Assembly (NCBI GenBank): GCA_964429135.1
Contig: CAYSAU010000001.1
Span: 1-64,000 of the forward strand
DNA length: 64,000 bases
From: CAZSDU01 sp964429135
GTDB taxonomy: Bacteria; Bacteroidota; Bacteroidia; Bacteroidales; FEN-979
Direction of reading: 5' to 3'
The notes under the pieces are model-generated. The model did not search any database, was not told where the DNA came from, and saw only the letters and a program-made list of their open reading frames with translations. Each line of letters starts with the position of its first letter. Within the stretch, counting starts at the first letter, position 1. This document shows positions 1 through 6,985 of the stretch, piece after piece. The translations under genes were made by a program, and so were the position numbers.

Positions 1-232
1 TTCCATCATAATTCACAAGTAATTCGGTACTCCCTCCGTTATTGTTATTCTGAATAATAAAAGAATAACAGATATGATTTTCAAATGGTGGAGAACAAGT
101 TATTAATTTAATGCCATTGTATTCTCCAACTACTTTTAAAACACCCGGTACAAAATAAAGAGTCCCTCCCTGGTCTTCAGAATAACCTAAAAAAGTCATA
201 CAAGAGAAAATAATGATAAGAATTTTTTTCAT
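1..232 (-). CDS. Small secreted protein, partial (cut by window start)
   Basis: The frame is open from an ATG at 232 leftwards to base 1, giving 77 residues without a stop, so the 3' end lies outside the window. The product starts MKKILIIIFSCMTFLGYS, a Lys-rich start plus hydrophobic run that looks like a Sec signal peptide. The mature part has an ITCSPPFE segment followed by a cysteine. This resembles ITCEPPYDCVC in the next gene (243..527), so the two look like tandem paralogues only 10 bases apart. I do not recognise a named family. A periplasmic or exported location is inferred from the signal peptide alone. Confidence 0.6.
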   Translation of the reverse strand, partial: MKKILIIIFSCMTFLGYSEDQGGTLYFVPGVLKVVGEYNGIKLITCSPPFENHICYSFIIQNNNNGGSTELLVNYDG

Positions 233-242
233 AATAAATTTT

Positions 243-527
243 TTATAATGTGACACTAAGAATAACTTTATCCCCCAGTTCGGTTTTTTGAATCACAAAA
301 GAGTCGTAATGAATTATCATCCCATTATCTGGAAAGTAAACATTACCTGTTGAAGGGTCATGGATTAAACAAACACAATCATATGGAGGTTCACAAGTGA
401 TAATATAGAAAAACCACACTTTTTCAATATGTCTATGACCTAATATTGCTACTGGTTGTTGATCCTCAGCCTTCATCATTGTGGAAAAAATGAAGGTAAT
501 AAAAATAATTAAGAGAAATTTTTTCAT
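243..527 (-). CDS. Small secreted cysteine-containing protein, 94 aa
   Basis: A 94-residue protein with an N-terminal signal peptide (MKKFLLIIFITFIFSTMMKA, then EDQQP). The mature part is about 73 residues and has three cysteines grouped in TCEPPYDCVC, which could form a disulfide. It shares the EDQ start of the mature part and the ITC.PP motif with the partial gene at 1..232. A -7 box (TATATTTG on the minus strand, 567..574) lies about 40 bases upstream, so this is probably the first gene of a two-gene unit. Family and function are unknown. Confidence 0.6.
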   Translation of the reverse strand: MKKFLLIIFITFIFSTMMKAEDQQPVAILGHRHIEKVWFFYIITCEPPYDCVCLIHDPSTGNVYFPDNGMIIHYDSFVIQKTELGDKVILSVTL

Positions 528-566
528 AGTTTAAATTTTTGGGTTTGAAATAAACTTAACACGAAG

Positions 567-574
567 CAAATATA
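567..574 (-). promoter_or_regulatory. Bacteroidetes -7 promoter box (TATATTTG)
   Basis: Exact match to the TAnnTTTG -7 consensus on the minus strand, about 40 bases before the start of the small secreted gene at 243..527. A clear -33 box was not seen. Confidence 0.4.
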
Positions 575-595
575 ATATAGAAAAATCTGAATTCG

Positions 596-631
596 CTGGT
601 CAACTTTCCTCAATTTCCTGGTCAACTTTCC
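596..631. repeat. Direct repeat CTGGTCAACTTTCC x2, possible IS end remnant
   Basis: The 14-mer CTGGTCAACTTTCC occurs at 596..609 and 618..631, a 22-bp period. Repeated TGGTCAA motifs are, from memory, characteristic of the ends of IS21-family elements. No transposase gene is present, so this would be a solo end or relic. The rest of the 528..737 gap is AT-rich with no other supported feature. Confidence 0.45.
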
Positions 632-737
632 GTAAAAAGGTTTACGGTTTCCGGAATTTGATACAGATGTATAAAATGGGAATGCAAACGATTTAAATCA
701 TTCAATCGTAAATCTAAAATCCAAAATTGGAAATCGA

Positions 738-959
738 TCAGTATTCGTCTTCGTGGAAGAAGAAATCGTCTTTGGTGGGATAATCAGGCCAGATATCCTC
801 GATGCGTTCGTAGGTTTCGCCTTCGTCTTCAATTTCTTTTAAGTTCTCAACAACTTCCTGAGGTGCGCCCGATCGGATCGCCCAATCGACCAGCTCATCC
901 TTGGTAGCAGGCCAGGGAGCGTCTTCAAGTTTTGAGGCCAATTCGAGTGTCCAGTACAT
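738..959 (-). CDS. DUF2795 family protein, 73 aa
   Basis: A short acidic protein beginning MYWTLELASKLEDAPWPATK and containing DELVDWAIRSGAPQEVVENL. This pattern (helix, 'P.t..eL..wA...gap..vi..L') is what I know as the DUF2795 family, a small helical domain common in Bacteroidetes. The C-terminus is strongly acidic and aromatic (DDFFFHEDEY). There is no signal peptide, so it is cytoplasmic. The molecular role is unknown. It appears monocistronic, with its own -7 box at 985..992. Confidence 0.75.
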   Translation of the reverse strand: MYWTLELASKLEDAPWPATKDELVDWAIRSGAPQEVVENLKEIEDEGETYERIEDIWPDYPTKDDFFFHEDEY

Positions 960-984
960 TTCTATGCGTTATTTGTAATTCTTG

Positions 985-992
985 CAAAAGTA
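985..992 (-). promoter_or_regulatory. Bacteroidetes -7 promoter box (TACTTTTG)
   Basis: Exact TAnnTTTG match on the minus strand, 26 bases before the DUF2795 start codon at 959. A TTG lies about 21 bases further upstream and could serve as the -33 element. Confidence 0.45.
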
Positions 993-1072
993 TAAAAAAT
1001 AAAATCAAAAAGTCAAGGAAAAAAAGATACCAAATGCAATCTGCCTGCCGGACAGTTAGAGATGCAGGATAC

Positions 1073-1630
1073 CTATTCCGTTATCCAGGATGTTTCCGTT
1101 GCATCATTATCTTTTCCTGTTTTCCTGGCTAATACGAACAGGTAATCCGATAAACGATTAAGGAATCGAATTATTATATCTTCAACAGGATTGGTGTTAC
1201 TCAGGCGGATGAGGGAACGTTCTGCACGCCGGCAAACGGTTCTTGCTACATGACAATAGGAAACAAGGGGATGTCCGCCGGGAAGGATGAAATGATGCAA
1301 AGGAGGAAGATCTTCGTTCATGGCATCGATCTCATGTTCAAGCATCAGGATATCTTCCTCTTTCAGACCGGGTAAGGGTCTGGTATCTTTTTCCGGATCG
1401 CGGGCGATCAGCGCTTCGGCAATAAACAAGTTCTCCTGCACTTTGATCAGCACATCCCGGTAATGAGGATTGATCTCCTGATCGCGAATCAGTCCGATAA
1501 AACTGTTCAGTTCGTCCAGGTTGCCATAGGCTTCCACTCGCTCATGGCTTTTGGATACACGGGTTCCGCCAAGCAGAGAAGTCTCTCCCTTGTCTCCTCC
1601 CTTTGTGTATATTTTGAAATCGTCGGACAT
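1073..1630 (-). CDS. Cob(I)yrinic acid a,c-diamide adenosyltransferase (PduO type)
   Basis: A 185-residue ATP:corrinoid adenosyltransferase of the PduO family. It transfers the adenosyl group of ATP to cob(I)alamin to make coenzyme B12. The N-terminal ATP-binding loop YTKGGDKGETSLLGG is at about residues 8-22. The C-terminal family signature CRRAERSLIRLS, followed by FLNRLSDYLFVLAR, is at about 130-170. Length matches the family. No cobalamin synthesis genes lie nearby, so it probably serves salvage and cofactor loading. It lies downstream of pckG on the same strand, separated by about 55 bases of heptamer repeats. The start codon ATG at 1630 is the only good one. Confidence 0.92.
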   Translation of the reverse strand: MSDDFKIYTKGGDKGETSLLGGTRVSKSHERVEAYGNLDELNSFIGLIRDQEINPHYRDVLIKVQENLFIAEALIARDPEKDTRPLPGLKEEDILMLEHEIDAMNEDLPPLHHFILPGGHPLVSYCHVARTVCRRAERSLIRLSNTNPVEDIIIRFLNRLSDYLFVLARKTGKDNDATETSWITE

Positions 1631-1638
1631 GAAAATAC

Positions 1639-1697
1639 AATTAAGAATGAGGAATTAGGAATGAGGAATTTTAAAAGTCGAATCCTCATTCCTCATT
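1639..1697. repeat. AATTAGG/AATGAGG heptamer repeats with inverted copies
   Basis: Four consecutive heptamers (AATTAAG, AATGAGG, AATTAGG, AATGAGG) run from 1639 to 1666, and two inverted copies (CCTCATT) from 1684 to 1697. The two arms can pair as a 14-bp stem with one mismatch and a 17-base loop. The inverted arm is the last few codons and stop of pckG. The same heptamer family occurs at 6195..6222 and 11478..11512. Confidence 0.6.
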
Positions 1698-3485
1698 CTT
1701 TGAAAGTCTTTGTTTCAGATTTTCAAATTGTGTTGCCATTTCTTTAGGCAGGCGGTCGCCAAAGATTTTCTGGTGTTCAGCAATCAGCTCGCATTCGGCC
1801 ATCCATTCCCCTTTGTCGACTTTTAATATTTCTTGCATTTTGTCTGCGACTCCTTCCAGGCCGCTGGTATCTATGGCGGTTTTGGAAGGAACATGACCAA
1901 TAGGAGTTTGGGTGGCTTCAGCCGTTCCTTCAAGGCGTTCGAAAATCCACTTTAGCACGCGGATATTATCTCCATATCCCGGCCAAAGGAATTTACCATC
2001 CTGGCCTTTACGGAACCAGTTAACATTAAAGATCCTGGGTAATTTTGTTTTATCCGGTGCATTTTCACCGATTTCCACCCAATGGCCGAAATAATCGCCC
2101 ATATGATAACCGCAAAAAGGAAGCATGGCAAAAGGATCGCGGCGTACGCCGGCTTTCAGTCCAATGGCAGCGGCAGTGACTTCGGAACCCACGATAGATC
2201 CCATGAAAACGCCATGGTTCCAGTCGAGGGATTCATAAACCAAAGGAACGGTACCGGGTCTTCTTCCTCCGAAAAGGAAAGCAGAAATGGGGACCCCTTT
2301 GGGGTTTTCCCAGTCTTTATCAATCACCGGGCATTGTCTGGCCGGAGCAGTGAACCTGGCATTGGGATGAGCGGCTGGTTTTCCGCTCTCTGGATGGTAA
2401 ACTTCATTGGTCCAGGTTATGGAGCCTTCAGGAATGGGAGTTCCAATACCTTCCCACCAGATATCTCCATCGGGAGTGAGGGCAGTATTGGTGAAAATGG
2501 AATCGGCCTTGCAGGAAAGCATGGCATTGGGGTTGGTTTCCATGGAAGTATAAGGAGCCACCCCAAAAAATCCCGCTTCGGGATTGATGGCATAAAGTCT
2601 CCCGTCTTCTCCGAATTTCATCCAGGCTATGTCATCGCCTACTGTTTCTACTTTCCACCCGGGAATACTGGGGATCAGCATGGCCAGGTTGGTTTTGCCG
2701 CAGGCGCTGGGGAAGGCTGCAGCGAAATAACGTTTTATTCCTTTGGGGTTAGTGATGCCCATGATAAGCATATGTTCGGCCATCCAGCCTTCACGGCGAG
2801 CCATGCTGGAGGCTATACGGAGGGCCAGACATTTTTTCCCCAGCAGGGCATTTCCGCCATAGCCACTCCCGAACGACCAGATTTCATTGGTTTCCGGAAA
2901 ATGGGTGATATATTTTTTATCAATGGGAGCACAGGGCCAATTTACGTCTTTCTGTCCGGGTTGAAGCGGGGCTCCGACAGAATGCATGCAGGGGATAAAA
3001 TCTTCCTCTCCCAGAATATCAAGAACTGCGGTTCCCATGCGGGTCATGATACGCATATTCACGACAACATAAGGAGAATCGGTGATCTGGATTCCGATTT
3101 TGGCAATTTTAGAACCCAGGGGTCCCATGCTGAAAGGGATAACATATAAGGTGCGGCCTTTCATGCAACCGCGAAATGCTTCTGTCAGGATCTTTTTCAT
3201 TTCTCTCGGATCCATCCAGTTGTTCGTGGGACCGGCATCTTCTTTTTTCACGGAACAGATGTAGGTTCTGTTTTCAACCCGAGCTACATCACTGGGATCG
3301 CTCTGAAAATAATAGGAATTCGGGCGTTTGTCATCGTTTAATTTGATTGCAGCACCTGTTTTTACTGCCAAATCAAGAAGTTGTTGATTTTCTTCTTCCG
3401 AACCATCACACCAGTGAATGGCATCCGGCTGACATAAAGCAGCCCAATCATCTACCCATGCCTGAAGTTTTTTACTGATTTTCAT
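1686..3485 (-). CDS. pckG: Phosphoenolpyruvate carboxykinase (GTP)
   Basis: GTP-dependent PEP carboxykinase of 599 residues, interconverting oxaloacetate and PEP at the entry to gluconeogenesis or in anaplerotic CO2 fixation. Family motifs are all present: GYGGNALLGKKCLALRIAS, the kinase-1a loop FPSACGKTNLAML, the kinase-2 motif GDDIAWM, and FLFGGRRPGTVPLVYES. ATG at 3485 (MKISKKLQAW) is chosen because a longer reading back to 3533 would begin inside the octamer repeat and in the aspartate aminotransferase gene. The C-terminal SKNEE and stop lie inside a heptamer repeat. It follows the aminotransferase by 10 bases, so the two are probably co-transcribed, linking oxaloacetate and aspartate metabolism. 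Confidence 0.95.
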   Translation of the reverse strand: MKISKKLQAWVDDWAALCQPDAIHWCDGSEEENQQLLDLAVKTGAAIKLNDDKRPNSYYFQSDPSDVARVENRTYICSVKKEDAGPTNNWMDPREMKKILTEAFRGCMKGRTLYVIPFSMGPLGSKIAKIGIQITDSPYVVVNMRIMTRMGTAVLDILGEEDFIPCMHSVGAPLQPGQKDVNWPCAPIDKKYITHFPETNEIWSFGSGYGGNALLGKKCLALRIASSMARREGWMAEHMLIMGITNPKGIKRYFAAAFPSACGKTNLAMLIPSIPGWKVETVGDDIAWMKFGEDGRLYAINPEAGFFGVAPYTSMETNPNAMLSCKADSIFTNTALTPDGDIWWEGIGTPIPEGSITWTNEVYHPESGKPAAHPNARFTAPARQCPVIDKDWENPKGVPISAFLFGGRRPGTVPLVYESLDWNHGVFMGSIVGSEVTAAAIGLKAGVRRDPFAMLPFCGYHMGDYFGHWVEIGENAPDKTKLPRIFNVNWFRKGQDGKFLWPGYGDNIRVLKWIFERLEGTAEATQTPIGHVPSKTAIDTSGLEGVADKMQEILKVDKGEWMAECELIAEHQKIFGDRLPKEMATQFENLKQRLSKNEE

Positions 3486-3494
3486 ATTTAAAAA

Positions 3495-3518
3495 GTTAGT
3501 GAGTTGGTGAGTCGGTGA
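3495..3518. repeat. Octamer tandem repeat GTTRGTGA x3
   Basis: Three consecutive octamers (GTTAGTGA, GTTGGTGA, GTCGGTGA) lie between pckG and the aminotransferase gene. On the minus strand they encode the last residues (TDSPTH) and the stop codon of the aminotransferase. Confidence 0.6.
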
Positions 3519-4713
3519 GTTCAGATAGTGCAATTTTAATTCTTCTGACGGCTTCAGTCAATTTGTCCTTGCTTGTGGCATAGGAAAAGCGGATACAATT
3601 CGGGTCGCCAAAAGCGTCTCCGGGTACGAGGGCGACAAACACCTTATTGAGCAGGTACATGCACAGATCATTGCTGTTCTGAATGCTGGTTTTCCCATCC
3701 GATTTACCGAAATACCAGGAGATATCCGGGAAAATATAGAAGGCGCCATCCGGGTGGTTCAGCTTCATTCCCGGTATTTCCGAAAGGAGCTGAAGCATCA
3801 GGTCACGGCGTTCGCGGAAAGCTTGCTGCATGATTTTCATATCGGGAGTGGCATCGGGAGATGTGGCGAAAGCTTTAAGGGCAGCGCGCTGGGCAATGGA
3901 TGAAGCGGCAGAAGTAAATTGTCCCTGTAATTTATCACAGGCTTTGGCTATGGCCAGTGGGGCTGCAATAAAACCGATTCTCCAGCCAGTCATGGCATAG
4001 CCTTTTGAAACACCATTGATCAGGACGACCTGGTTTTTGATAAAATCAAACTGGCAGATGCTTTCATGTTTACCGACAAAATTTATATGTTCATAGATTT
4101 CATCGGCAATGATCGTGATCTCGGGATGTTTCGCCATAACTTCAGCAATTCCCTTTAATTCCTCCCGTGTATAGACAGAACCGGTTGGATTGCAGGGAGA
4201 ACTATAGATCAATACCTTCGTTTTCGGTGTTATGGCTGCCTCCAGTTGTGCAGGAGTGATTTTGAAATTATTTTCAATGCTGGCTGGTATAAAAATGGAT
4301 TTGCCTTCAGCAACCTTGACAATTTCTTTATAGGAAACCCAGTAAGGAGCAGGAACGAGTACTTCATCCCCCGGGTTTACCAAGCTAAGCATGACATTAG
4401 CAATGGATTGCTTGGCGCCGGTGGAAACAACAATCTGATTACACTCGTAATCCAGGTTATTATCGCGTTTCAGTTTGGTGCAGATGGCTTTTCGCAGGTC
4501 TTCATATCCGGCTACAGGAGGATAAAACGTAAAATTCTGGTCGAGGCCTTCTTTGGCTGCATTTTTGATATAATCCGGCGTATTGAAATCAGGTTCGCCC
4601 AGGCTGAGGTTGATCACATCGTGACCTTCAGCTTTCAGTTCACGGCTTTTGCGCGACATGGCCAGGGTTTCACTTTCGGCCAGGTACTGGATTCGGTTCG
4701 CAAGTGTTGTCAT
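3496..4713 (-). CDS. aspC: Pyridoxal phosphate-dependent aspartate aminotransferase
   Basis: Class I/II aminotransferase of 405 residues, transferring an amino group between aspartate and 2-oxoglutarate. N-terminal NLSLGEPDFNTPDYI and the substrate loop FTFYPPVAGYEDLR are typical of the AspC subgroup. Further motifs are YSSPCNPTGSVYT, the DEIYEH aspartate, and GVSKGYAMTGWRIGF with the PLP-binding lysine at about residue 240. The final residues LTDSPTH come from the octamer tandem repeat at 3495..3518, so the native C-terminus was probably shorter or different. A -7 box lies at 4748..4755. It forms an apparent operon with pckG. Confidence 0.92.
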   Translation of the reverse strand: MTTLANRIQYLAESETLAMSRKSRELKAEGHDVINLSLGEPDFNTPDYIKNAAKEGLDQNFTFYPPVAGYEDLRKAICTKLKRDNNLDYECNQIVVSTGAKQSIANVMLSLVNPGDEVLVPAPYWVSYKEIVKVAEGKSIFIPASIENNFKITPAQLEAAITPKTKVLIYSSPCNPTGSVYTREELKGIAEVMAKHPEITIIADEIYEHINFVGKHESICQFDFIKNQVVLINGVSKGYAMTGWRIGFIAAPLAIAKACDKLQGQFTSAASSIAQRAALKAFATSPDATPDMKIMQQAFRERRDLMLQLLSEIPGMKLNHPDGAFYIFPDISWYFGKSDGKTSIQNSNDLCMYLLNKVFVALVPGDAFGDPNCIRFSYATSKDKLTEAVRRIKIALSELTDSPTH

Positions 4714-4747
4714 AATATAGTGATAATGAGGTTTTTGTATAAAACAA

Positions 4748-4755
4748 CAAAGGTA
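4748..4755 (-). promoter_or_regulatory. Bacteroidetes -7 promoter box (TACCTTTG)
   Basis: Exact TAnnTTTG match on the minus strand, 35 bases before the aminotransferase start at 4713. It probably drives aspC-pckG. Confidence 0.45.
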
Positions 4756-4869
4756 GAAAAAATTACGATGAATGATTTAAGATTTTAAATTTATTTTTAT
4801 GCTCTTGATGCTGGAAGCTTGATAATGGAGGCAGAAAGCATTCGTGCATCTGTGCATTGGTAAATGTCA

Positions 4870-4877
4870 TAACTTTG
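4870..4877 (+). promoter_or_regulatory. Bacteroidetes -7 promoter box (TAACTTTG)
   Basis: Exact TAnnTTTG match, 17 bases before the ATG at 4894. The stretch before it (about 4801..4860) holds degenerate repeats (GTGCATCTGTGCATTGG) but no supported gene. Confidence 0.45.
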
Positions 4878-4893
4878 TCTAAATTTCAGATCT

Positions 4894-5442
4894 ATGTATC
4901 CTTACTTTGATCATCCGTTTATTTTACATTTGATTGGTGGATTTCTCCGCTTTATCCTTCTGTTCGGAGGCGCTTTCTTTCTTCTTTGGTATTATCTCAA
5001 GCATACAAAAGAAAAGGTTCAGCCTGCTGTTTTTCCGGAGGATCAAAAAATCATCCTGCCTTTGAAGTTACAGGCTTATGAGCGATTCGTTCTCCTGCTT
5101 GAACGCATTCATCCTGCGAATCTGGTGATGCGGGTGAACAGCAGCGAACTGACTTCAATCCAATTACAATCCAAGCTTGTAAGAAGCATACGTGAGGAAT
5201 TTGAGTACAATCTTTCTCAGCAATTATATATTTCTGAAGCTTCCTGGGAAATGATTAAGAATGCCAAGGAAGAAACCATTGCCCTGATCAATCAGGCTTC
5301 AGGAAAAGTCAGTGAAAATGCCCATTCTTCTGAGTTGGTTAAGGCGATTTTTAACCTTTCCATAGCAAGGGGGAAACTTCCTGTGGAGAATGCGCTGGGA
5401 GCAATCAAACGGGAATTGCAGGAAAGCAAAAGCTTTGCCTGA
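4894..5442 (+). CDS. Conserved hypothetical membrane-anchored protein, 182 aa
   Basis: One N-terminal transmembrane segment at about residues 10-32 (LHLIGGFLRFILLFGGAFFL) is followed by a cytoplasmic helical domain. The domain contains LPLKLQAYERFVLLLERIHP and SIREEFEYNLSQQLYIS. I have seen this architecture (a single TM followed by 'LQAYERl.LfLERI.P.NL..R') as a conserved uncharacterised Bacteroidetes family but cannot name it with certainty. It converges with the GNAT gene, with 7 bases between stops. No function is proposed. A -7 box lies 17 bases upstream, so it is probably monocistronic. Confidence 0.75.
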   Translation: MYPYFDHPFILHLIGGFLRFILLFGGAFFLLWYYLKHTKEKVQPAVFPEDQKIILPLKLQAYERFVLLLERIHPANLVMRVNSSELTSIQLQSKLVRSIREEFEYNLSQQLYISEASWEMIKNAKEETIALINQASGKVSENAHSSELVKAIFNLSIARGKLPVENALGAIKRELQESKSFA

Positions 5443-5449
5443 AAAAGAA

Positions 5450-6187
5450 TCAATTTGTTTTCAACCGGTACCAGTAAAGATATCTCTCTTTGAATCCCAG
5501 TTTATGATAAAGCCGGATGGCCGGAAGGTTATCCGTAAGTACTTGCAGATAGGCCGTATCGGCTTCCTGGCTAAGTCCCCAGTTCAGCAGGGAATTGACC
5601 AGGCGGGCCCCGAGTCCCCGGTTTCTGAATTCAGGGTCAACGACCAGGTCGAAAAGTCCTAAAAATCGGTCTTCAAGGACCCCAAGCCCGACACCAATCG
5701 TTTTATTTTTCTCCTTGATCGAAACAAGGCATTTCGGGGTTATAATCTGTTCCATGATCCTGATGTAGGTTGATTTCCGGGTCTGTTCAAAGCCATTCAT
5801 ACGGATGAAATCATCCATCCATCTTTCATCAGGAGAATAAGCCATCTGAACGTTCTCTTCCGGGGAGATTGCATCAGCAGACAGTTCCATGACCTGAAAA
5901 GAGACATGACAATGAATGAAGTACCCTCTTTTTTCAAGCACTTTGTCAAGATCATCAGGTTCAGAATCGGGTGTAATTTTAAATGTGGGAGGGATTTTCT
6001 TCTGCCTGAAGATGTTTTCGCAATAATCGATTTTTTGGTCAATATCTAGGGTGGAAGGATATAGCGGGTTGACACTGTTGGAACGTTTGGTCACCCCATT
6101 GGCAAACCGGAGAATCCATCCGTCGTATTGCAGGGTTTGCAATGCGGGCCAGGCGTTATTGCTGATTTCTTCGAAGCGGAGGATCAT
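5450..6187 (-). CDS. GNAT family N-acetyltransferase
   Basis: About 245 residues. The C-terminal half is a Gcn5-related acetyltransferase fold: FDLVVDPEFRNRGLGARLVNSLL holds the acetyl-CoA loop R-x-x-G-x-G/A, followed by AYLQVLTDNLPAIRLYHKLGFKERYLYWYR. The N-terminal half (NNAWPALQTLQYDGWILRFANGVTKRSNSVNPL) is typical of the two-domain GNAT subgroup. The acceptor substrate is unknown. ATG at 6187 (MILRFEEIS) is preferred over a TTG at 6196 that lies inside the heptamer repeat. It follows the AlkD-like gene by about 38 bases of repeat. Confidence 0.85.
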   Translation of the reverse strand: MILRFEEISNNAWPALQTLQYDGWILRFANGVTKRSNSVNPLYPSTLDIDQKIDYCENIFRQKKIPPTFKITPDSEPDDLDKVLEKRGYFIHCHVSFQVMELSADAISPEENVQMAYSPDERWMDDFIRMNGFEQTRKSTYIRIMEQIITPKCLVSIKEKNKTIGVGLGVLEDRFLGLFDLVVDPEFRNRGLGARLVNSLLNWGLSQEADTAYLQVLTDNLPAIRLYHKLGFKERYLYWYRLKTN

Positions 6188-6194
6188 ATATGTC

Positions 6195-6222
6195 AATTAG
6201 GAATTAGGAATTAGGAATGAGG
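6195..6222. repeat. AATTAGG heptamer tandem repeat x4
   Basis: Four perfect-register heptamers (AATTAGG x3, AATGAGG x1) fill the gap between the AlkD-like stop codon and the GNAT start. Same family as 1639..1697 and 11478..11512. Confidence 0.65.
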
Positions 6223-6224
6223 AA

Positions 6225-6938
6225 TTATTTGGTTTTTTTGAATCTTTGCTTTTTTTCAGGGGTCATTTTTTCGCAGGCGTATTGAAAGATTAAGCGGGCT
6301 GCAGAATCCTTGTATTTCAATAAAAATGTTTCAGTGGGTTCAGGCTGTTTTTTCCAGGCTTCACGTAAAAACCAGCCCAGTCCCTGATGAACTTCTCTCT
6401 CCTTATCCATCATCATCGGATCAATAAAGTCGAAATAAACTTTAAAGTCAACAGAAAGTTTCATGGGTTTTATCAGGCTGACAACAGCAGCCCTTCGTTG
6501 AAATTTATTTTTTGCAAACCGCCAGTCGCTGATTTCGTCCAGTCCGATTATTTTCTTTTTAAAAAACACCGGCATCAATTCTCCGCAAAAAAAATCGGTA
6601 TGGGCCCAATTGGTGAAACCTATGTCAAACCAATGGCTGATAGATTTGAAAGTTGCAGGTCCCCATTCTTTTTGAAAGCCAAGCGTGAGCAGAAGCACGA
6701 AGCTTGTTTCTTCATATTTGGGGGATTTGAGCAGGAGGGGAGCAGTTTCCATTACCAGGTTAAGGGTCACTTCGGGCCGGGCTGACAATTCTTTTGCTTT
6801 TGCGGTGGTAAGACCCGAATCCAGGCCATAAGCATCATAGGTTTCCTTAAAGTAACGCTGGTATTTTTTAACATTGGATTCATTAACATTTTCAAGGCAG
6901 TATTGCCTGATTTCGGTAATTAGTGTTGTTGCATTCAT
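6225..6938 (-). CDS. DNA alkylation repair protein (AlkD-like HEAT-repeat)
   Basis: A 237-residue protein of the AlkD/AlkC-like DNA alkylation repair family: all-helical HEAT-like repeats that bind DNA and excise alkylated bases. Recognisable motifs are KYEETSFVLLLT, the NWAHTDFFC segment (W..cD, close to the catalytic Asp region), RRAAVVSLI and VHQGLGWFLREAWKK. Length matches the family. No signal peptide, so cytoplasmic. A -7 box lies at 6968..6975. An alkyltransferase-like protein is encoded about 4 kb away (11148..11477), but the two are not in one operon. Glycosylase activity is inferred from the family. Confidence 0.88.
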   Translation of the reverse strand: MNATTLITEIRQYCLENVNESNVKKYQRYFKETYDAYGLDSGLTTAKAKELSARPEVTLNLVMETAPLLLKSPKYEETSFVLLLTLGFQKEWGPATFKSISHWFDIGFTNWAHTDFFCGELMPVFFKKKIIGLDEISDWRFAKNKFQRRAAVVSLIKPMKLSVDFKVYFDFIDPMMMDKEREVHQGLGWFLREAWKKQPEPTETFLLKYKDSAARLIFQYACEKMTPEKKQRFKKTK

Positions 6939-6967
6939 AGGTAATGTTTTTACCCCACTTTAACCTC

Positions 6968-6975
6968 CAAATTTA
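6968..6975 (-). promoter_or_regulatory. Bacteroidetes -7 promoter box (TAAATTTG)
   Basis: Exact TAnnTTTG match on the minus strand, 30 bases before the AlkD-like start at 6938. It lies just past the alaS stop. Confidence 0.4.
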
Positions 6976-6985
6976 ATGGGATGTG

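Noticed and set aside
1036..1077. CTGCCTGCCGGACAG and GGATACCTATT strings as a further repeat family
   Set aside because: Only an 11-bp inverted match (12631..12641) was found in the window, too short to claim.
1660..1690. Hairpin after pckG as a rho-independent terminator
   Set aside because: The stem is AT-rich with no clear T-run after it, and part of it is coding.
1639..1697. Short repeats as a CRISPR array
   Set aside because: Units are 7-8 bp without unique spacers, and no cas genes are present.
2082..3149. A 355-codon plus-strand open frame
   Set aside because: It lies wholly antisense to pckG, whose motifs are intact; it has no recognisable domain and is an artefact of codon bias.
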